Shown: positions 29,101-37,962, counted from the first letter of the stretch. The stretch: DNA of 64,000 nucleotides from an uncultured bacterium (GCA_905216195.1 CAJMSX010000001.1:62001-126000); one strand, 5' to 3'. Numbers and translations: made by a program. Notes: generated by a model not told the origin, from the letters alone.

Positions 29101-30658
29101 TGTCGGAAGCTGTGAAATAGCGGGTTTCTTCGCCTATGAGGACGGGCAGTCCTTCCGCGGAAGAATTTTGTTTCCCGAGAATCAGACGGCCGTTGATCCG
29201 GGTAATTCCTTCGGTTACCCATTGGTTCAGTTCCTGCTGGCTTTCCAGAATGACGTCTCCGTTCGTATTTTTATCGCCCCAGGTCCTGATCTCCCCGTAA
29301 CCGATGCCTTTTTCATTTACGGCATAAGCCATGATGTAATAGCGGGTGTTGGCTTGAACCGGAACATCGAGAGAGAAGGAACCGCTGACGAGTGAGGCCA
29401 GGGGATAGTCTGTCATTTCCTGAGGGATCACAGAAGTGCCCATCAGGAATCCGGCTTTACTGATCGTGCCTTTCGGATTCTCTATCGTTCCGTTGAGCCG
29501 CACGGATTCTTCGTTCACTTTTTCCGGTTCATAGGTCCTGACGGCCGGTACGGGCGATTCCTTCAGATTTTCGGCTAGAATTATACAGTTCGGATGCTGG
29601 GCCCGAAGAACCTCTATTTGTAAGGCGCTCAGCGGCAGTCCGCTTACGGTCAGTTGTTCCAGATTACTCAGTTTATTCAATATGGTAATGTCCGTGATGT
29701 TGTTGTTTTCGGCCTCGGGAGCTTCCGCATTTCCCAGGATCAGCGTGCTGAGGTTGGTCAGATTTCCTAAGAAAGAAATATCGCTGATGCTGTTGCTTGC
29801 GATATTCAGTTTTGTCAGCTGTGGTAGTTGCGAGAGGGCGGAAGCATCGGCAATGGCATTACCCCGGATGGAGAGTTCTTTTAAGGTTTGTATCGGAATG
29901 ATAGAATCGAGATCGCTCAACCGATTGTAGTCAGCCACGAGTTTTTCCAACTCGATTCCGGATACGGAACCCGGGAGAGTAGCAACCTGGGTATTGACGA
30001 TATATAAGGCTTTCTTACCGATGTGATGAATACCGGATATCCCTTTCAGACTATTGATTTGAGACGGTCGTATGGGATAAAATGTCCCGTCTATTTCCAC
30101 GCTGACGGAGGAAGACGTACTTTCGGCAAGGGCGGCGGTACCCTGGGCAGACCTGTTTCCCATTTCCGGATCTCCGATGAAAAGCCAGCCGCTCACTTTG
30201 GTATAGTCTTTAAATTCATCGATTTCGGATGGGGTTCTCAGGATTGCATCGCCTGCATAAGTCAGTTCGGAAGAAGGATCCTGATAGACGGTTAAAGTGG
30301 CATTCAGGTTTCCCGAAGAGCTCTGAATGTTTATCTTACAAATGCGGACGATTTTTTCCAACGGATTGGCCGTAATGCTTAAAACCAATTGATCGGCTTC
30401 TTTCTGTACGTTTAGCCAGTTGTCATTGCCGTCCGGAAATTCGGTGTTAAAACTCCATTCCCGGTTGGTTTTGATATCGATTTTTACCTCCTGGGCCAGA
30501 TTGGATATGGTAGTATCCTGGGTGCCTAATTCCAGGTAAGGAAAGCTTCCTATCATATTGTCTTCGTAGGAAGAACAGCCCTGAAAGAAATAAAATGGTC
30601 CGGAGAATAAGATGAGTAGGAGTACGGACCGGTAAATGTATTTTAATAGGTGTTTCAT
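26141..30658 (-). CDS. Giant LRR lipoprotein: BACON + three LRR/Fn3-like cassettes + C-terminal FimB/Mfa2-like module
   Basis: A 1505-aa lipoprotein (QGCSS lipobox, Cys about 28). BACON domain (about 42-130), then three tandem cassettes of about 320-350 residues (about 135-465, 465-800, 800-1180). Each has a lead-in with GI-x-x-V/I-x-G, then SDIQDLS-like text, internalin/SDS22-type LRRs (LSNNRISDLTPLSGL), a capping ALP-C-I-YAENLK motif and a fibronectin-III-like unit with GFYWG and YYFRAYATNENG. A fourth Fn3-like unit precedes the C-terminal FimB/Mfa2-like module (about 1240-1505). It is gene 2 of the operon, 60 bp after the beta-barrel gene. Confidence 0.8.
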   Translation of the reverse strand: MKHLLKYIYRSVLLLILFSGPFYFFQGCSSYEDNMIGSFPYLELGTQDTTISNLAQEVKIDIKTNREWSFNTEFPDGNDNWLNVQKEADQLVLSITANPLEKIVRICKINIQSSSGNLNATLTVYQDPSSELTYAGDAILRTPSEIDEFKDYTKVSGWLFIGDPEMGNRSAQGTAALAESTSSSVSVEIDGTFYPIRPSQINSLKGISGIHHIGKKALYIVNTQVATLPGSVSGIELEKLVADYNRLSDLDSIIPIQTLKELSIRGNAIADASALSQLPQLTKLNIASNSISDISFLGNLTNLSTLILGNAEAPEAENNNITDITILNKLSNLEQLTVSGLPLSALQIEVLRAQHPNCIILAENLKESPVPAVRTYEPEKVNEESVRLNGTIENPKGTISKAGFLMGTSVIPQEMTDYPLASLVSGSFSLDVPVQANTRYYIMAYAVNEKGIGYGEIRTWGDKNTNGDVILESQQELNQWVTEGITRINGRLILGKQNSSAEGLPVLIGEETRYFTASDIQDISALSTLSEVSEGIWIVNGKIGSATPLTRIQSTPSLCLKGNKIETLPDFSEIQALRSLDVSMNRISDISVLAKMNQLTELKLGDRLTAAHETNNITRLDDLYGLRNLRKLDLSGLPLNLNAVEALRSMLTQCEIYAEELKIPAIPSVSSHPASEITAYTAVLNGVIDNMGSGTISEYGFYWGSDPENLQKIVAGTDPMEGWYSAVVDLEIGKTYYFRAYATNENGEGTGVTLSFRAGNTQNGTLFLTSQTDIDNFLSQGIRQVEGSVYIGQGTTTPIENVPQMYIDGSTYYFPPSDIQDLSQLAFLEEVTGTVYLINNPALRDIKPLTTSAKINNLTLIATALDDFSTLSGLQLNMLTITDVNLPDLGFLSGMTGIYNLYIRQTGISDLSPLSGLTQLITLDLSNNRISDLTPLSGLSRLSSLYLSQNRIEDISPLASLRSLETLYLGNPYEETNTIHDIDILKDFSSLRYLYLGGLPLSQTQVDAIRAALPACTIYAENLKNYAPVLQLSSVEAGTNSIYVKAEVSSEGISALTGKGFYYGTTGELSSMIQVPVSGNLISENGRLYFATTLEGLNQSEQYYIIGYAANSHATAYTPPFAVETEGPAQITTGTVSEISETGAMFHGTVIRNGGTLKSYGFVWGATPDITLEHNEGKESVEANIESGKSVQVSTDKLKAGLIYYVRFYVVNDFGTYYGESVSFTTAGSPDLTQFDFTVIPQVPEFIYPNGTSAGGNELNSPLYAYYFYDNVTGSGKALGSSSDQAYIYPLYQGTQDLIFTNLNTENGKYTLTSSRENEEYLNVTLNDGTNGAGSDVLIGLLKDQNISGNTQQEVTLQHEVARFNVTAKALDAEGQPIGNLSEKLSHIKLEIHNFYAGFTVFPDLTLQNKGQITLRLESDITSTESSQLIAEKRYTFPTVNGTANTVTAELTLSNGKTIKINAALTTKIEKGKAYTIELVFSENPLQSGFILKDINIVNEEIELN

Positions 30659-30718
30659 GTTATGCTCTTTTTTGAAATTTTCAGTAAAGATTCGTTATGC
30701 CGTTTACTTTTTGTCGTT

Positions 30719-31312
30719 TTATTTGAAAACGGAACGTTTCGAGGTATAGAACCGGAACCCTAATCCGACTTGTATACTGCTGGTTTTCGAAGTTTCACCG
30801 TATATGACGTAGGATTCGTTGAGGCCGTATGTATAGCGGGCGTTTAAAAACATGACTTTCCCGAAATTGAAGGTGATGCCGGCTAGCAGACTTCCGTAAT
30901 CCAGGGCCCCTTCGTCGTCGATCTTTTCACGGCCTTCTTTCAGTTTGGCGCTTCCCTTCAGGGATTGCTGGTATCCCAATTCGAAAATCACGCCCCGGCT
31001 GGCCCACAATTGTAATACAACGGGGATATGATAATAAGTTTGGCTGAGGGTAATGTCGTAGCCGTCTTCCCCGAATATAGCTCCCTGGAGCGTATACAGG
31101 AATTCCCCCTGTACGCCGAGGACTTTGCCGAAGCGAAGCCCTATAAACGCTCCCCCTCCGCCGCCGAAATTCATACCTTCGGGTTTAGGTGTACAATCCA
31201 TCATGGTTGCCTGACCTATCCCTTTTATACCAAAAGAACATTTGACAATTTGCGATTTCCCTTCCCATACAATGAAAGTAAGGAAAATCAGACAGAGGAG
31301 TAGTTTCTTCAT
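30719..31312 (-). CDS. Outer-membrane beta-barrel protein (PorT/OMP_b-brl-like)
   Basis: A 197-aa protein with a signal peptide (cleavage near GKSQ) and alternating-hydrophobic strands ending in aromatic residues (GLRFG, QGEFLYTL, LNARYTYGL, VGLGFRFY), typical of small 8-stranded barrels. It is first in the leftward operon with the four lipoproteins. A reverse-strand TATTTTTG -7 box lies at 31350-31357. It could anchor or help export the lipoproteins, an inference from co-transcription alone. Confidence 0.75.
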   Translation of the reverse strand: MKKLLLCLIFLTFIVWEGKSQIVKCSFGIKGIGQATMMDCTPKPEGMNFGGGGGAFIGLRFGKVLGVQGEFLYTLQGAIFGEDGYDITLSQTYYHIPVVLQLWASRGVIFELGYQQSLKGSAKLKEGREKIDDEGALDYGSLLAGITFNFGKVMFLNARYTYGLNESYVIYGETSKTSSIQVGLGFRFYTSKRSVFK

Positions 31313-31500
31313 GGAGTCCTATTATTTAAACTTTTATTAAAATTCTTGGCAAAAATAGCTTTTTTTGGGGGTTATTCGGGAAAGAATACCCCCTGTGTTT
31401 TGTATTGATTTATAAATTTGGACATTTTTAAACACATTCGAGCGTATTAATTGGGAGGGGAATCTTATTTTTGCAAAAGATTACCAATACTTAAAAAAAT
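31313..31500. promoter_or_regulatory. Divergent promoter region of the two surface operons
   Basis: Leftward TATTTTTG (31350-31357) and rightward TATTTTTG (31466-31473) both match TAnnTTTG. The rightward start would lie about 20 nt before its ATG. A further TAAATTTG is at 31413-31420. Matching -33 boxes are poor. Confidence 0.4.
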
Positions 31501-32190
31501 ATGAAAACAAAAATTTTAATTTCTTTATTAGCCTTGTTTATGGCAGTTTTTACGTTGAATGTTTCTGCTCAGGTAGCTACAAAGAAGGAATATAAAAGTT
31601 TCGAAAAACACGATCGGTTTCTCAATAAGCAGATAAAGGGGAAGGCCATCAAAGACGCCCGTAAAGAGGCAAAACGCTTGAAAAAGGAAGGATTTACCAC
31701 CCCGGTGGGTAAATTACCCCTGGATAAGCAATTGGAAAAATCCTGGCAGGCTCAGTACGAGCTGGATAAAAACGGTTATCCGTTTTATTTGATTGCCACT
31801 TCCCGTGCCGTAGGCGGAAACCAATCCTCTGCGACCATGCAGGCGACCAATCTGGCGAAATTAAACCTGGCCGGGCAAATCGAATCCCGTGTCAGTCAAT
31901 TGATCGAAGCGAAAGTGGCCAGTAACGAATTGGATAAAGGAGAAGCCGCTTCTATCAATAGTATCGTGAGCGCCAGTAAAACCGTAATTTCCAATACCTT
32001 GGGCAGAGTGATTCCTTTGGTGGAAATCTACCGCATATTACCTAATAATAATACGGAGGTCATGGTGACCTTGGGGTATAATACCGAGCTGGCCATGCAG
32101 GAAGCCCTGAAAGCCGTAAAAAAAGATCTTTCGGGAGAAGCCGGTAATTTGATGCAGAAATTGGAAAAAATGATGGAGGAAGGCCAGTAA
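31501..32190 (+). CDS. Secreted LPP20-like protein, first gene of caspase operon
   Basis: A 229-aa protein with a clear signal peptide (cleavage after VSAQ). The body is basic and helical (about 25-65), then an LPP20/FlgT-like fold with QATNLAKLNLAGQIESRV and VMVTLGYNTELAMQEAL, as in periplasmic proteins built on A-x-x-x-A-rich helices. It is transcribed with, and 3 bp from, the DUF4384-like gene. Function not assigned; structural similarity of its core to the next product suggests paralogous origin. Confidence 0.62.
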   Translation: MKTKILISLLALFMAVFTLNVSAQVATKKEYKSFEKHDRFLNKQIKGKAIKDARKEAKRLKKEGFTTPVGKLPLDKQLEKSWQAQYELDKNGYPFYLIATSRAVGGNQSSATMQATNLAKLNLAGQIESRVSQLIEAKVASNELDKGEAASINSIVSASKTVISNTLGRVIPLVEIYRILPNNNTEVMVTLGYNTELAMQEALKAVKKDLSGEAGNLMQKLEKMMEEGQ

Positions 32191-32193
32191 AAC

Positions 32194-32991
32194 ATGAGAG
32201 GTTTTGGAAAAATAGTGCTGATCTGTTTGTGTTGTGCGGGGGGATATGAGGCCGGGGCCCAGAAAATCCTAAAAGTCCGGAATATTGAAGCGCGTTGGGA
32301 AGTCAGCGAAGATATTACACCGAAGCAGGCGGAGGAGCGAGCTTTTCTGGAAGCGAAAAAAGAAGCTTTGCGAAAAGCCGGAGTGATGGAAAACGTGTGG
32401 TCTGTATTCGGCCAGATTACCCAGGAAAACGGGGAGGAATTTTTGGAAGCCTATTCGCAGATGAGTGTGTTGGCGATCGGGGGGATGGTGAACGTGACCC
32501 GGAAAGAAGTGGATGTGAGCTGGGATCCCGTCGCCAAACGGATGTCTAAGGTCGTGACGATCGATGCATCCGTGAAGAAGGAAAATCTGGAAGATCGTTC
32601 TTATGTGTTGGAGGTAAAAGGAATCGAACCCATTTATAGGGAAGGGGAACTTTTTACCTGTAAGATCAAAATATACGGAACGGATTCGTATCTGAAGTTT
32701 TTCTGGTTCGATGCCTCGGGGGGAGCGTTGTTGTATCCGAATACCTATGAAAAGGATCACCTTTTTAAGGCCGGACAAGTTTATTCTTTTCCTCTGAGTC
32801 CCGAGATCGATTACTATATGGAGAAAAAAGACAAAAAAGCTTCCGCTGAAAAGGTCAATATCATGGTAGTCGCTACGAAAAGCAATATTCCGTTCATAGA
32901 AGAGATCAACTATCCGAATCTATTGAAATGGATTTATCAGATACCTGCAGATCAGCGTTGTACTTTTTATCAAATGGCCATAGTTAAATGA
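32194..32991 (+). CDS. Secreted protein with FlgT/LPP20-like N-domain and DUF4384-like C-domain
   Basis: A 265-aa exported protein (signal peptide ending near AGAQ). The first half has helix AEERAFLEAKKEALRKAG and strands MSKVVTIDASV, like FlgT-N/LPP20 folds. The second half (about 140-250) matches the DUF4384 pattern: YREGELFTCKI, YLKFFWFD, LLYPN, FKAGQVYSFPL and VNIMVVATK. DUF4384 is often fused to or beside caspase-like peptidases, which fits the next gene. The stop overlaps that gene's possible upstream start by 4 bp. Confidence 0.66.
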   Translation: MRGFGKIVLICLCCAGGYEAGAQKILKVRNIEARWEVSEDITPKQAEERAFLEAKKEALRKAGVMENVWSVFGQITQENGEEFLEAYSQMSVLAIGGMVNVTRKEVDVSWDPVAKRMSKVVTIDASVKKENLEDRSYVLEVKGIEPIYREGELFTCKIKIYGTDSYLKFFWFDASGGALLYPNTYEKDHLFKAGQVYSFPLSPEIDYYMEKKDKKASAEKVNIMVVATKSNIPFIEEINYPNLLKWIYQIPADQRCTFYQMAIVK

Positions 32992-33017
32992 GAGGGAAAC
33001 GGTTAAAAACATTTTGT

Positions 33018-35591
33018 ATGAGAAAGATTTATTTTTTGTTTGTATGTCTATTGTCTGCTTCCTTGGCGTCGGCTCAGGAGCAGGGGTTCAAGTGGCTGAG
33101 GGAGATACACTGCCCGATTCTCCGGCCTTATCAGGAAGGACGGGCGGCTTTCGTGCAAGATGAAAAATGGGGATTTGTAGATAAAGAAGGGAAAGTGGTG
33201 ATACCGCCCCTTTACGATACGGTGGGAGATTTTACCTCGGGTGTAGCCATTGCCTGTTTAGGCGGGAAATGGGGGATAATCGACCTGAACGGACAGGCGG
33301 TTTTTGATTTCAAATATTCCGAAATCAGCGATTTTTCCAATGGAATCGCTTTGGCAAAGGAAGGAGAAAAGTGGGCCTATATCATGACCAACGGTAAGAC
33401 TTGGGAACTGTCTTCAAAATTTCAGTATTATCCTTTTAAAAACGGTTACGCCCGCGTCAAGCAGAAAGACAAATGGGGTTATATCAATACCGAGGGGATA
33501 TTTACGATCGAACCGAAATACAAGGAAGCTTCCGATTTTAGCGGAGGGTTGGCCGTGGTAACCCGGGCCGGAGAACCTTATTATATCAATGTGAAAGGAA
33601 ATCAGCGTTTGTTGCCCGTTCAAACTCCCGTGCCTCTTGTTTTTTCGGAAGGCATGGCCGTAGTCCAGTCAGGGGATTTATATACGTATATGGATTCGGA
33701 TTTTAAATTGCTTCCCGACTGGTATAAAAAAGCGGCTCCTTTTCGCGAAGGACTGGCCGCTGTGGTAACTCAGGACGACCGATGCATGTATATCGATAAG
33801 TCCGGAAAAAAAGCTTTCGATACTCCTTATGAAAATACAGGCAGTTTTTCGGAGGGCAAAGCCTGGGTCGGCAAACGAGGCAAATACGGCTATATCGATA
33901 AAAATGGACAGTTGGTCATCGATACCCTGTTTTCTTCGGCTTCGGATTTTTCCGACGGTCTGGCTTATGTAAGCGTAGGGAGCCGGAAAGGAATTATAAA
34001 ACCGGCGGAGGAAGGGGATCTGATTCCGCAGGCTGTGATCAAACAAATTGCTTTGAGCGATGATAACCACAACGGACAGGTCGAGGCGGAAGAAGCTTTT
34101 CAGTTGAAAATAAAGCTGGCCAATCCGGGAAGCGATACCCTGAAAGACGCCTGGCTCTCGTTGGCGGGAAATCCGGACCAGATGAAATGGTTCGATTATG
34201 ATGAATCGGTTCTGAAGGGAATCCGGATCGCTCCTCACCGGGATACGATTCTCGCCTTCACGGCTAAAGCGAAAATGAACCTGGTGTCGGAGGACATACA
34301 GGTGGCTTGCCGGGTAGATGCCGATAATCTTTTCCAACCGGTCATGAGTGAATTCAAATTTCCTGCTTTGGGAATAAATGCCTGTAAGCCTTTGTTGGAA
34401 AAATATTGGGTATATAAATACAACCATACCCCGTTGGCTCCAGGGGATAAGGTGAATCTGCGACTGACAGTGGTCAATCAGGGAAAAGACCTGGCCAAGG
34501 ATGTGAAGATCGCTTTGAACTGGCCCGATTCCGTGCGGGGGAAGGAAAATGTGCTGAGTATTCCGGTGCTCCGGCCCGGGGAAACGACGGAGGTCATCAC
34601 CAGTTTTACGCTGGATAGTATTTTACCCGGGAATAATTTTACGATTGTGGCTAACGTATCGGAATATACCCAGCAACACAACGATATTAAGTACCTGACA
34701 TTCGAGTCCGGACGTATGAACTCCGAGATGAACGTGTTGACAGGTTCTTCCGTGGTATATCAGTATGCAGCGGAAGCAAATCCGGTACTGGCGGCACAGG
34801 CCCCCCAGATGCAAAAATCGGAATTGCTGGAAGGTTTGCAGGAAGTGAATGCGCCCGATCCCAATAAATATGCGCTGGTGATTGGAAATGAAGACTATAA
34901 TTCCTTTAAAATGAGCGCTACCTATGAGCAAAATGTGGATTTTGCCGCACAGGATGCCGAAGTGTTTGCCGCTTATGCAAAGGACGTGCTGGGTGTGCCC
35001 GCTCAGAATGTGTTATTACTGAAAAACGCCACGTATGCTCAGATGAATTTCAATTTGGACAAGTTGACGCGCATCAGTAAGACTAAACCGGGACAAATCG
35101 AGCTGTATGTATATTATGCAGGTCACGGGCAGCATGACGTAGAAACCAAAGAAACGTATCTGATCCCGGTGGATGTCAGTATTTCGGCTCCTACGGCGGG
35201 TATCAAGCTGGATAAGGTGTATGCCATGTTGAGCAATTCCGAGGCGAAACGTACGATGGTATTCCTGGATGCCTGTTATAGCGGAGTAGGCCGGGGCATC
35301 GTAATCAAGCCGAAGGATACTCCGATACAGGGAAATATGGTGGTGTTGACGGCTACGACTTCCAATCAGCGGTCTATGCCTTATCAGGAGAAACATCACG
35401 GCATGTTTACTTATTTTCTTTTGAAAGCTCTGCAAGAAAGTAAGGGGCAAATTTCCATCGGAGATTTGTATAAGAAAGTGAGGGAAAGTGTCCAAAAAAA
35501 TTCGATCTGGATCAATAATACGGAACAAACTCCCGAGTTGTTGAAAGGGAACGGGGTTGCCGGAGATTGGGAAACTTGGAAATTATACTGA
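33018..35591 (+). CDS. Exported WG-repeat protein with C-terminal caspase-fold peptidase (C14)
   Basis: An 857-aa protein. Signal peptide (cleavage near ASAQ), then eight or nine WG repeats (about 25-330; KWGFVDKEG, KWGYINTEG, KYGYIDKNG), two Ig/CARDB-like beta domains (about 335-570), and a caspase-type p20 domain (about 615-840) with ALVIGNEDY, the catalytic His in YYAGHGQ (about 702) and the catalytic Cys in LDACYSG (about 753). Both catalytic residues are intact. The start at 33018 gives a normal signal peptide; the ATG at 32988 overlaps the previous stop. Probably a periplasmic or surface protease; target unknown. Confidence 0.82.
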   Translation: MRKIYFLFVCLLSASLASAQEQGFKWLREIHCPILRPYQEGRAAFVQDEKWGFVDKEGKVVIPPLYDTVGDFTSGVAIACLGGKWGIIDLNGQAVFDFKYSEISDFSNGIALAKEGEKWAYIMTNGKTWELSSKFQYYPFKNGYARVKQKDKWGYINTEGIFTIEPKYKEASDFSGGLAVVTRAGEPYYINVKGNQRLLPVQTPVPLVFSEGMAVVQSGDLYTYMDSDFKLLPDWYKKAAPFREGLAAVVTQDDRCMYIDKSGKKAFDTPYENTGSFSEGKAWVGKRGKYGYIDKNGQLVIDTLFSSASDFSDGLAYVSVGSRKGIIKPAEEGDLIPQAVIKQIALSDDNHNGQVEAEEAFQLKIKLANPGSDTLKDAWLSLAGNPDQMKWFDYDESVLKGIRIAPHRDTILAFTAKAKMNLVSEDIQVACRVDADNLFQPVMSEFKFPALGINACKPLLEKYWVYKYNHTPLAPGDKVNLRLTVVNQGKDLAKDVKIALNWPDSVRGKENVLSIPVLRPGETTEVITSFTLDSILPGNNFTIVANVSEYTQQHNDIKYLTFESGRMNSEMNVLTGSSVVYQYAAEANPVLAAQAPQMQKSELLEGLQEVNAPDPNKYALVIGNEDYNSFKMSATYEQNVDFAAQDAEVFAAYAKDVLGVPAQNVLLLKNATYAQMNFNLDKLTRISKTKPGQIELYVYYAGHGQHDVETKETYLIPVDVSISAPTAGIKLDKVYAMLSNSEAKRTMVFLDACYSGVGRGIVIKPKDTPIQGNMVVLTATTSNQRSMPYQEKHHGMFTYFLLKALQESKGQISIGDLYKKVRESVQKNSIWINNTEQTPELLKGNGVAGDWETWKLY

Positions 35592-35605
35592 CCCTTTATT
35601 ATACG

Positions 35606-35640
35606 ACTGCCGGGAAAGCTTGACTTTCCCGGCAGTTTTT
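35606..35640 (+). terminator. Intrinsic terminator after the caspase operon
   Basis: Perfect 13-bp stem (ACTGCCGGGAAAG and its complement) with a 5-nt loop followed by five T, 14 bp after the stop. It may also terminate leftward maeB transcription weakly. Confidence 0.92.
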
Positions 35641-35688
35641 CAATGATGTTCGTTTGTATCGGTGAGGCTCCGGCCGGCTGTCGCCGGA

Positions 35689-37962
35689 TTAAGACCGGCA
35701 AAAATCGATCCGCTTTTCCTGTTGGGCATCCGCTACCGCAAGGGTGGTCATATAGACGATGTCCCTGACGGAACAACCCATTTGTAAAATATGTACGGGT
35801 TTTTGCATGCCGAGTAAAATCGGTCCGATGATTTCGTTATTCCCCAATTCCTGCAGGATCCCTAAGCCGACACTCCCTGAACTCAGGTTGGGAAATATCA
35901 GGGTATTCACCTCTTTATCGCCCAAGGTGGAAAAGGGGTATCTGGCTTGTCTCAATTCTTTGTTGAAAGCGGTGGAAGCATGCATTTCTCCGTCCACGAG
36001 GATTTCGGGGTATTTCTGGTGCAGGCGGGTAATCGCTTCCTGAATCTGAGCAGGACTGCCCAAGCGGTATTCTCCGAAATTGGAATAGGAAGTGATCGCA
36101 ATAACCGGTTGAATATCGAATTGTTTGACTGCTTCGTAAACCAAGGCTGTGACACATTCCAGGGTTTCAGCGGAAGGATGGCTGTTTACCGTAGTATCCG
36201 CCAGGAAAAATGTTCCTTTTTTGGTGGTAACGATATGCATGCCGGCGGCATATTTACAACAAGGCCGTAGTCCGATGATCTCTTTAGAAATGTGCAAAAC
36301 TTCTTTGTAAGGAGTACGGCATCCGGAAATAAAGCCGTCCGTATCTCCGTTTTCCAACATCATCAGACCGATATAATCCGCTTGCTGAAGGTGTTGCCGG
36401 GCCTCTTCCGGAAGAATCCCGTAGCGTTGTTTTTTCTCATAATAGAGACGGGCGTATTTCCGCACGGTTTCCTTTTCTTCGGCCGGATCGAAAATTTTCA
36501 GACCGGGAATATGCAATTGGTGGGTATCGATGAGATTCCGGATCACCGAAGTTTCTCCGATCAGGATCGGGAGAGCGATGCCTTCGGCACAGATTTCTTC
36601 TACCGCTGAAAGTACCTTCAGGGAATCGCCTTCGGCAAAAACAATGCGTTTGGGTGCGGTTTTAGCCTTTCGGGTCATAAGGTGCATCAGGCGATTGTCG
36701 TGACCCATCCGTTTTTCAAGGGTTTCCCGGTATTTTTCCCAATCGTCTATCGTTTTACGGGCAATGCCGGAAGCGATGGCCGCTTTAGCTACGGCAGGCG
36801 CTACATGAATGATCAGACGGTTGTCCAAAGCTTTGGGAATGATGTAATTCCGGTTGAAGGAAAGGGCCGGTTGGTTGTAAGCCATTTTGACGGATTCCGG
36901 TACGGGTTCTTTGGTCAGGGTAGCGATGGCGTGGGCGGCGGCCAATTTCATCTCTTCGTTGATTCCGCTGGCCTGCACATCCAAAGCTCCCCGGAAAATA
37001 TAAGGAAATCCCAATACGTTATTGATCTGGTTGGGATAATCGGAACGGCCGGTGGCAAAGATAACGTCCGGCCGGGAATGCATCGCTTTTTCATAAGAAA
37101 TTTCAGGGTCCGGATTGGCCAGGGCGAATACGATAGGGTCTTTCGCCATACTCTGTATCATTTCTTCCGTGAGCACGTCCGCTACAGATAATCCCAGAAA
37201 TACATCGGCTCCTTTCAGTACTTCCGCTAAAGTAACGGATTCGGTGTCGAGAGCGAATTCTCTTTTTTCGGCATTGAGATCGGTCCGGGAAGTCCGGATG
37301 ACTCCTTTGCTGTCGCACATGGCGATATTGCCGGGTTTTACCCCTAAAGCATAATAGAAGCGGGCACAAGAGATTGCCGCCGCTCCGGCTCCGTTGACCA
37401 CCACCCGGATTTCGTCTATTTTTTTGCCGTTGAGTTCCAGGGCGTTTAAAAGGCCGGCTCCCGAAATGATGGCTGTTCCGTGCTGGTCGTCGTGCATCAC
37501 CGGAATGTCCAGTTCCGCTTTCAACCGTCTTTCGATCTCAAAGCATTCGGGAGCTTTGATGTCTTCCAGGTTGATACCTCCGAAAGTAGGGGCGATTCGT
37601 TTTACGGTTTCTATAAATTGGCTCACATCTTTGGTGTCGAGTTCGATGTCGAATACATCGATATCGGCGAAGATCTTGAAAAGAAGGCCTTTCCCTTCCA
37701 TAACGGGTTTCCCCGACAAAGCGCCGATATCCCCTAATCCGAGTACGGCCGTTCCGTTGGAAATAACCGCTACGAGATTACTTTTGGCCGTATAGCGGTA
37801 TGCCTGGGAAGCGTCTTTCCGGATTTCCAGGCAAGGTTCTGCCACTCCGGGAGAATACGCTAAAGACAGGTCGTGTTGTGTACTGTGAGGTTTGGTAGGT
37901 ATAACCTCAATTTTGCCGGGTCGCCCGGCTTCATGGTAACGTAATGCTTCCTCTTTATTCAT
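35689..37962 (-). CDS. maeB: NADP-dependent malic enzyme with phosphotransacetylase-like domain (MaeB type)
   Basis: Oxidatively decarboxylates malate to pyruvate. 757 aa, the usual length of the two-domain form. The malic domain (about 1-420) shows YSPGVAEPC, GLGDIGALSGKPVMEG, the acidic metal ligands around HDDQHGTAI and the dinucleotide fold VVNGAGAAAIS. The C-terminal PTA_PTB-like domain (about 430-757) has IVFAEGD and FPNLSSGSVG; in known enzymes it is regulatory, binding acetyl-CoA-type effectors. A single gene; the 160-bp upstream gap contains a 10-bp inverted repeat. Confidence 0.93.
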   Translation of the reverse strand: MNKEEALRYHEAGRPGKIEVIPTKPHSTQHDLSLAYSPGVAEPCLEIRKDASQAYRYTAKSNLVAVISNGTAVLGLGDIGALSGKPVMEGKGLLFKIFADIDVFDIELDTKDVSQFIETVKRIAPTFGGINLEDIKAPECFEIERRLKAELDIPVMHDDQHGTAIISGAGLLNALELNGKKIDEIRVVVNGAGAAAISCARFYYALGVKPGNIAMCDSKGVIRTSRTDLNAEKREFALDTESVTLAEVLKGADVFLGLSVADVLTEEMIQSMAKDPIVFALANPDPEISYEKAMHSRPDVIFATGRSDYPNQINNVLGFPYIFRGALDVQASGINEEMKLAAAHAIATLTKEPVPESVKMAYNQPALSFNRNYIIPKALDNRLIIHVAPAVAKAAIASGIARKTIDDWEKYRETLEKRMGHDNRLMHLMTRKAKTAPKRIVFAEGDSLKVLSAVEEICAEGIALPILIGETSVIRNLIDTHQLHIPGLKIFDPAEEKETVRKYARLYYEKKQRYGILPEEARQHLQQADYIGLMMLENGDTDGFISGCRTPYKEVLHISKEIIGLRPCCKYAAGMHIVTTKKGTFFLADTTVNSHPSAETLECVTALVYEAVKQFDIQPVIAITSYSNFGEYRLGSPAQIQEAITRLHQKYPEILVDGEMHASTAFNKELRQARYPFSTLGDKEVNTLIFPNLSSGSVGLGILQELGNNEIIGPILLGMQKPVHILQMGCSVRDIVYMTTLAVADAQQEKRIDFCRS

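Noticed and set aside
23045..31312. CRISPR-like array in the LRR region
   Set aside because: Repeats are degenerate coding repeats of LRR units, not identical direct repeats with unique spacers. No CRISPR array or cas gene was seen in the window.
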